Of a stretch of DNA of 64,000 bases, positions 59,194-64,000 are shown piece by piece. The position numbers were made by a program, and so were the translations under genes. The notes under the pieces were generated by a model. That model was not told the DNA's origin. It saw only the letters and a program-made list of their open reading frames with translations, and searched no databases. Source of the DNA: Argonema galeatum A003/A1 (GTDB lineage: Bacteria > Cyanobacteriota > Cyanobacteriia > Cyanobacteriales > Aerosakkonemataceae); contig NZ_JAIQZM010000001.1 of assembly GCF_023333595.1 (NCBI RefSeq), positions 339,939 through 403,938 on the forward strand. Reading direction: 5' to 3'. Position 1 is the stretch's first letter; every line of letters starts with the position of its first letter.

Positions 59194-60321
59194 ATGATAA
59201 AAACTGAAGTTTCTTTACAAAACTTAATAAATACTGTTGATGAGGAAGCAATGATTCCGCAAAATGTATACGCAAAGACATTGCGGCCTTTACTTCCGGC
59301 TGAAGCGTTTGCGCCTGATAGTAGTAAGTTAGTTATCCTGTTGATTAATCTGATAATCTTGATACTGGGTTGGACTATAGCCTCTGGGTTAGATCGGTGG
59401 CCTGTATATCTTTTGTGGCTGTATTTACCTTTCGCAATCATCATGGGCAATAGCGTCATTGTCCTGCTATTTAGCTCACATGACCTGATGCACGGAAGCG
59501 CGATTAGAAACGTCCGTGCGATGCGTATTATTAGCTTGTTAGGACTAACATTGGGGTGGATGCCACCGACATTGTGGAAAGCAGTTCATAACCGAGAACA
59601 TCACAATAAAACTAATTCCTTAAAAGATCCCGATCGCAATTACTTATACCAACAACCTAAGACTTGGGGCAAATGGATTCAGAATTTGTTTGTGCCTTCG
59701 TCGGAAGTCAAACCTTTCTGGTTGACAGTGGGAATGACTTCAGCATGGGGAGTACAGACTTTCCGCAATTTAACTTCTGTGCTGTTGTTTAATAGCGAAT
59801 CAGTTGATTATGTTCAGGCTGCATTTACCGTTAATAGTAAGGAACGTCGAGCGATCGCCGGTGAATTTTTAATAATCTTAATGCTTCATTTGAGCATTTT
59901 AGCTTACCTGGAATTTAACCCCATAAAACTTGTGCTGAGCTACTTTCTGCCGATTGGGATTGGCTATGCAGGCACAATATTTTATGTTTATACAAATCAT
60001 ATGCTCTCTCGAATGACCAGCGTTAACGATCCGCTGATTAATAGCCTTTCTATCAGGGTTCCTAAAATCTTCGATTTGCTGCATTTAAATTTCTCTTACC
60101 ATACGGAGCATCATATTTTTCCAGGAATCAACTCTGACTATTATCCACTGGTTCAAGAATTACTAAAAATTCACTATTCTGACCGCTTCAACTTATTGGA
60201 TGCGGGAGAGGCTTGGCGCTTAATGTTGCAAACTCCTCGGCATTACAAAGATGAAAATACGTTTACAGATTGGGATGGAGAAAAGGATATTACCTGTCCT
60301 CTGGGCCGATCGATCTCATAG
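59194..60321 (+). CDS. Membrane fatty-acid desaturase-like protein
   Basis: A 375-aa desaturase/hydroxylase of the membrane di-iron class. Three His boxes are visible: HDLMHG, HNREHH and HTEHH (in 'NFSYHTEHHIFPG'), with hydrophobic pairs between. An additional sequence at the end, 'TPRHYKDENTFTDWDGEKD', is typical of the group. It inserts a double bond, hydroxyl or similar group in acyl chains or other lipids. It is divergent from the methyltransferase (149-bp shared upstream region), suggesting coordinated expression. The substrate is not evident. Confidence 0.82.
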   Translation: MIKTEVSLQNLINTVDEEAMIPQNVYAKTLRPLLPAEAFAPDSSKLVILLINLIILILGWTIASGLDRWPVYLLWLYLPFAIIMGNSVIVLLFSSHDLMHGSAIRNVRAMRIISLLGLTLGWMPPTLWKAVHNREHHNKTNSLKDPDRNYLYQQPKTWGKWIQNLFVPSSEVKPFWLTVGMTSAWGVQTFRNLTSVLLFNSESVDYVQAAFTVNSKERRAIAGEFLIILMLHLSILAYLEFNPIKLVLSYFLPIGIGYAGTIFYVYTNHMLSRMTSVNDPLINSLSIRVPKIFDLLHLNFSYHTEHHIFPGINSDYYPLVQELLKIHYSDRFNLLDAGEAWRLMLQTPRHYKDENTFTDWDGEKDITCPLGRSIS

Positions 60322-60423
60322 TGAAAGCGCAATTCTCGCAAGAAAACTTGCTTTATTGTAAATTTCTAATTTCAGATTATAAATTTCAAATTAGAAATTT
60401 GAAATCTAAAATCTGAAATTCTC

Positions 60424-61446
60424 CTAGCTGACCATTCCGAATACGCTGCCGATCGCACGAACTACATTACTCGGTTGCATCGCATCCGTTGCTGCGGTGG
60501 GTTCGTAGCCGCAATGCACCATGCAATCTGCACATTTGGGATTGCCGCTACCTCGACCGTACTTACTCCAGTCTGTATTTTCCAGCAATTCCTTGAAGCT
60601 GGCGTAATGACCTTCGTTGAGAAGATAGCAGGGTTTTTGCCAACCGAGAACGCTGTAGCTGGGACTCCCCCAAGGCGTGCATTCGTAATCTTTCTCGCCG
60701 GTGAGAAAATCTAGAAAAAGTGGGTTGTGGTTGAAGTTCCAGCTTTTCTTGCCTGCTTTGTATGGCGCTAGGATTTCCCGGAAGAGGGCTTTCGTCTGTT
60801 CCCGTTGGAGAAAATGATCGCGATCGGGTGCCCACTCATAACTGTAGCCTGGGGAAATCATCATGCCATCGATATTCAGCGTGGCGATGAAGTCAAAGAA
60901 ATCTTGCATTTCTTTGGTATCTGTTCCCTCGAAGACGGTGGTGTTGGTCGTTACCCGAAATCCTCTCGCTTTGGCGGCGCGAATCGCTTTGACGGCTGTA
61001 TCGAAGACGCCTTTGCGATCGACGCATTTGTCGTGCAGTTCCTGCAACCCATCTAGGTGGACGCTGAAGGTGAGGTAGGGCGAAGGCTGAAATTTATCCA
61101 GACTCTTTTCCAGCAATAAGCCATTCGTGCAGAGGTAAACAAACTTTTTCCGCTCTACCAAACCCTTGACAATTTCATCTATTTGTGGATGAAGCAGCGG
61201 TTCTCCTCCAGGAATGGAGACGATCGGTGCCCCGCACTCTTGGACGGCGGCGAAGCACTGTTCGGGGGTGAGGTTTTGCTTGAGAATTTCTGCTGGGTGC
61301 TGGATTTTTCCGCAACCGGAACAGGCAAGATTGCACCGGAACAAGGGTTCCAACATCAAGACTAAGGGATATTGTTTGCGACCCGCAAGACGCTGCGAGA
61401 CGATATATTTCCCTACTTCCAGCGCTTGTAGTAAGTTAATTGCCAT
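60424..61446 (-). CDS. hpnH: Adenosyl-hopene transferase HpnH (radical SAM)
   Basis: A 340-aa radical SAM enzyme. The [4Fe-4S] ligands are in '[11 protein letters not shown]' (CX3CX2C), the SAM contacts follow in '[12 protein letters not shown]', and a C-terminal Cys group appears in '[21 protein letters not shown]', which matches HpnH. It joins the adenosyl group to diploptene, the first committed step to extended (C35) hopanoids, before HpnG. The gene stands alone on the minus strand after the desaturase gene. Confidence 0.93.
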   Translation of the reverse strand: MAINLLQALEVGKYIVSQRLAGRKQYPLVLMLEPLFRCNLACSGCGKIQHPAEILKQNLTPEQCFAAVQECGAPIVSIPGGEPLLHPQIDEIVKGLVERKKFVYLCTNGLLLEKSLDKFQPSPYLTFSVHLDGLQELHDKCVDRKGVFDTAVKAIRAAKARGFRVTTNTTVFEGTDTKEMQDFFDFIATLNIDGMMISPGYSYEWAPDRDHFLQREQTKALFREILAPYKAGKKSWNFNHNPLFLDFLTGEKDYECTPWGSPSYSVLGWQKPCYLLNEGHYASFKELLENTDWSKYGRGSGNPKCADCMVHCGYEPTAATDAMQPSNVVRAIGSVFGMVS

Positions 61447-61674
61447 TAATTTCCGCTCCTCTCACCAAACCAATACCGCGATCGGTGTTTTGCGTAGTTT
61501 AGCGTAACTGATATGACGATCGGGTGAGGGTGAGTGACAGTTTTACCAAGATGCTGACGGTGCGATCGCTTATGCCGAAAGAATATATAATAGATGAACA
61601 TGAAATAAATTTTATAGATTTAAACCTCCTAGAAAACCTGCTTTAATCCCAATTGCGTCGCTATATTGAGTGCC

Positions 61675-62487
61675 ATGACTTCCACAACAAATCCCCCAAC
61701 TATTCTTACAGCTTTACCCGACCACACTCAGTTACCGGAGTCAGACGGAACATTTGTGAAAAATTTTCAAGAACATCCTCAAAGCATCCTGTTAACAGAT
61801 TCAATTACCCCCTCTCTCCAGCAAAGGCATCCCGACGGTAATTATTGTATCGGTCAGGATTGCGGAATTTATTGGCGTTTAACCGATCCCCCAGAACGAG
61901 GAGCCGAATCGCCAGACTGGTTTTTTGTCCCTAATGTGCCAGCAACTCTCAACGGAATTGTGCGCCGTTCTTATGTGTTGTGGCAAGAACTGATATCGCC
62001 GTTAATTGTATTAGAATTTGGATCGGGAGATGGGTCAGAGGAACGAGACAGAAAGCCCTTATCGCGATCCGGTCAAGAAGATGTTAAACCTGGTAAATTT
62101 TGGATTTATGAAAATGTCATTCGTCCGGCATTTTACGGAATTTATGAAGTCAGCCGCGCACGGGTGGAAGTCTATCATTTAATGGAGGGTGAATATCAGT
62201 TAGTGGTAGAAAACGATCGGGGTCACTATCCGATTACGCCTTTAGGGGTGGAGTTGGGAATTTGGCAAGGACGCTATCAAAATATGGAATTACCCTGGCT
62301 CCGTTGGTGGGATAGTGAAGGGAATTTGTTGCTAACTGGAGATGAAAGAGCGGAGTTAGAAAGCCAAAGAGCGGAATTAGAAAGCCAAAGAGCGGAGTTA
62401 GAACGGCAAAGAGCCCAACGAGCAGAATTACAGCTTGAGCAGTTGCGATCGCAGTTGCGCTCTGCTGGAATTGAACCTGAAGTGTGA
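61675..62487 (+). CDS. Uma2 family (DUF820) protein with heptad-repeat tail
   Basis: A 270-aa Uma2 protein. The core is recognisable in 'ESPDWFFVPNVPATLNGIVRRSYVLW' and 'PLIVLEFGSGDGSEERDRKPL', followed by 'GKFWIYENVIRPAFYGIYE'. The tail has a repeated 'RAELESQ' heptad (three copies, 21-bp DNA repeats near 62350-62410) that forms a coiled coil and ends 'LRSAGIEPEV', like the tandem pair at 36174. A ribbon-helix-helix-like gene follows 20 bp later on the same strand. The ATG at 61675 is chosen; an ATG 9 bp upstream is equally possible. Confidence 0.83.
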   Translation: MTSTTNPPTILTALPDHTQLPESDGTFVKNFQEHPQSILLTDSITPSLQQRHPDGNYCIGQDCGIYWRLTDPPERGAESPDWFFVPNVPATLNGIVRRSYVLWQELISPLIVLEFGSGDGSEERDRKPLSRSGQEDVKPGKFWIYENVIRPAFYGIYEVSRARVEVYHLMEGEYQLVVENDRGHYPITPLGVELGIWQGRYQNMELPWLRWWDSEGNLLLTGDERAELESQRAELESQRAELERQRAQRAELQLEQLRSQLRSAGIEPEV

Positions 62488-62507
62488 TAATTCGGTTGCA
62501 AGATTAT

Positions 62508-62810
62508 ATGAAAAATAGTGAAGAAGTTGAATTAAAGCTGCGACCAAGACCAACAGAAACAGTCTCAATCCCAATTCCATTAAATACATTAGAATCGCTC
62601 AAAAAAGTAGCAGCGAGTCGAGATATGTCTTTGACAGCTTTGCTGAAGTTTTATATCGGTCAGAGTCTGAGGCAAGACTTGGCGAAAATGTTTAGCGATC
62701 GCTTACTAGAAACAACAGTTCAGGTTTTATCGCGGCACATCGATTCGGAGTCAGAAATCTCGGCTATTATTCAAGAAATTAGATCGGAAACTGGTCGAAC
62801 TATTCGTTGA
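62508..62810 (+). CDS. Small helical protein, possible ribbon-helix-helix antitoxin-like
   Basis: A 100-aa protein. The first half has 'VSIPIPLNTLESLKKVAASRDMSLTALLKFYIGQSLRQDL', which looks like a short beta strand plus a helix-turn-helix pair, as in ribbon-helix-helix regulators (a resemblance only). The C-terminal helices are charged. The ATG at 62508 is 20 bp after the stop of the Uma2 gene, on the same strand, so they are likely one transcript. I have seen similar proteins in cyanobacteria beside toxin genes. An antitoxin role with Uma2 as partner is speculation. Confidence 0.55.
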   Translation: MKNSEEVELKLRPRPTETVSIPIPLNTLESLKKVAASRDMSLTALLKFYIGQSLRQDLAKMFSDRLLETTVQVLSRHIDSESEISAIIQEIRSETGRTIR

Positions 62811-62927
62811 AGGAGTTTAACTGTTTCCGGCAACAATAGATAATAATTCTTGTTCGTCAAGATTCGTTTTCATTAATTAAATCCTCTTACAGAAGTTGGT
62901 TTTCGCTATTGCTTAACCCAACCTACA

Positions 62928-63911
62928 TTACAATTTAAAATTATTTTTAAACCAGGCTACGGCATCTTTTAAAGCTGTCTCGATCGCAGTTTGAGGTAAA
63001 CCCAATTCTCTTACTGCTTTTGATGGATCGTAATACATGGTTTGTGTTGCCATGCGAACGCCATCCAAAGGAACGGAAGGCGCTTTGCCTAAAGGTGCGA
63101 GAATTTGTTCGTCAATCCAGGCTACACTTAAGGGCAACCAGGCGGGGACGGTGTTTTGAGGTGCTGGCAAACCTGTGATTTCGGATAGTTTATCTAGTAG
63201 TTGTTTTAGGGTAAGATTTTGATGGCCGAGAATGTAGCGCTCGCCTGTTTTCCCCTTCTCCAAAGCTAGCAAATGCCCGCGTGCCACATCCCGCACATCG
63301 ATAAAATTTAATCCTGTGTTCAAGTAAAACGGCATTTGCCGACGCAGGAAACGTAATATAATATCTCCAGTCGGAGTAGGCTTGATATCGAAAGGGCCGA
63401 TCGGACTGGAAGGATTGACAATTACGACATCTTGACCATCCTTAACGGCTTGCATTGCTACCTGTTCGGCTAGATATTTAGACTTTTTGTAGTGACCGAT
63501 GAGTTTGTCGATCGCACTTTGATACGTTTCATCTGCGACACCGCCTTCTTTTACCCCAATCGCTGCTACCGAACTGGTGTAAATTGTGCGATCGATCTTT
63601 GCTTGACGAGCTGCTGCTAGCACATTTTTAGTTCCTAGCACATTATGACTATAAAGTAAATCTCGATCGGCTTGCCAAAGCGAATAATGTGCCGCTACGT
63701 GAAATAGTACCTGACAACCAAGCATTTGCTGCCACAAATCTGGGTCTTTCAAATCGCCTTTGACGATTTCTATGTCTAGATTTTGCAGGTTATCCAGACG
63801 ACTGGATGGACGCACAAGCGCCCTGACTGCGTATCCTTCTTGCAGAAGCGATCGAACTATGTTGGCCCCGATGAAGCCTGTACCGCCTGTAACAAAAGCT
63901 TTTTTAGTCAT
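62928..63911 (-). CDS. hpnA: Hopanoid-associated sugar epimerase HpnA
   Basis: A 327-aa extended short-chain dehydrogenase/reductase. The NAD-binding motif GGTGFIG opens the protein ('AFVTGGTGFIGANIV'), and the catalytic site has the Ser in 'TSSVAAIG' and YxxxK in 'HYKKSKYLAEQ'. The 'GHLLALEKGKTGERYILGHQNLTLKQLLDKLSEITG' segment and the total length match HpnA. It is assigned to the hopanoid pathway because it accompanies hopanoid genes in many bacteria; its exact reaction is not settled. It is the outermost hopanoid gene in this window. Confidence 0.9.
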   Translation of the reverse strand: MTKKAFVTGGTGFIGANIVRSLLQEGYAVRALVRPSSRLDNLQNLDIEIVKGDLKDPDLWQQMLGCQVLFHVAAHYSLWQADRDLLYSHNVLGTKNVLAAARQAKIDRTIYTSSVAAIGVKEGGVADETYQSAIDKLIGHYKKSKYLAEQVAMQAVKDGQDVVIVNPSSPIGPFDIKPTPTGDIILRFLRRQMPFYLNTGLNFIDVRDVARGHLLALEKGKTGERYILGHQNLTLKQLLDKLSEITGLPAPQNTVPAWLPLSVAWIDEQILAPLGKAPSVPLDGVRMATQTMYYDPSKAVRELGLPQTAIETALKDAVAWFKNNFKL

Positions 63912-63930
63912 TGGTCATTAGTTATTGGTC

Positions 63931-64000
63931 ATATCGTGTCCGGTTGCATCGTTAGTGTAAGAGTGATATCGTCAAATTGTTTGTTTTCATCGTTGGTTAA
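63931..64000 (+). repeat. Dispersed ~165-bp repeat, copy 4 (cut by window end)
   Basis: Begins 'CATATCGTGTCCGGTTGCATCG' and continues with 'GTGATATCGTCAAATTGTTTG' and 'TTTTCATCGTTGGTTAA', the same as the left part of copies 1 to 3. The rest lies beyond the window. Confidence 0.75.

Noticed and set aside
1..64000. tRNA, rRNA, tmRNA or known riboswitch
   Set aside because: No cloverleaf with a T-loop motif, no rRNA core sequence and no recognisable riboswitch core was found by eye. A covariance-model search would be needed to exclude short RNAs.

Overview
The window reads as chromosomal DNA of a filamentous, mat-type cyanobacterium of the Oscillatoria/Microcoleus/Phormidium kind. The evidence is the very frequent GCGATCGC (HIP1) octamer, a carboxysome shell gene (CcmK type), many Uma2 (DUF820) and DUF29 paralogues, heptameric short tandem repeats and hairpin-rich intergenic repeats, and a hopanoid gene set that includes a likely C-2 methylase. 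No rRNA, tRNA or CRISPR array was recognised.

Layout. 0-7 kb: the 3' end of a haemagglutinin-like beta-repeat exoprotein, then small genes (Uma2, DUF29, thioesterase, DUF4112) and an AT-rich PD-(D/E)XK-like nuclease. 6.9-10 kb (minus strand): an overlapping operon of CheY-like receiver, CheC-like phosphatase and PAS/GAF/GGDEF diguanylate cyclase. 10.4-15.5 kb: a His/Met-rich lipoprotein and a peptide-type ABC importer whose binding-protein gene is bracketed by an inverted pair of a roughly 165-bp dispersed repeat. 16-25 kb: an orphan double-ABC ATPase with a hairpin leader, a ferredoxin, an AI-2E family membrane protein, rpsF, DedA, DUF3574 and a stand-alone ccmK. 25.4-30 kb: a LOV-domain histidine kinase and an M3 oligopeptidase.

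30-38 kb is the most accessory-looking region. It holds an overlapping STAS-like (DUF4325)/PIN pair, an unrecognised 319-aa gene, and a membrane protein joining a cytoplasmic Swt1-type HEPN domain (RX4H motif) to a periplasmic PhnD-like binding domain. These are followed by a 121-bp direct repeat around two small orphan genes and a tandem Uma2 pair. 37.8-44 kb holds a DUF1400 hydrolase and the ruins of an exopolysaccharide locus: an intact acyltransferase and Tat-exported glycosidase, a 5'-truncated and frameshifted BY-kinase, an ISL3-type transposase remnant and a truncated sugar transferase. 44-50 kb: TPR protein, Dps, DUF29, two Uma2 genes, and a nucleotidyltransferase/GHMP-kinase pair that looks like a sugar-activation route.

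50.5-64 kb is a hopanoid region: a Rieske oxygenase, a squalene/phytoene synthase-family gene, HpnJ, HpnI, a likely HpnP, a CFA-synthase-like methyltransferase divergent from a fatty-acid desaturase, HpnH and HpnA. Squalene-hopene cyclase, HpnG, HpnO and HpnK are not in the window. HpnH would attach adenosine to the hopane skeleton, HpnI and HpnJ would build the glycosyl or cyclitol head group, and HpnP would add the 2-methyl group. The methyltransferase and desaturase between them are candidates for membrane-lipid remodelling. All functions are inferred from sequence reading alone.
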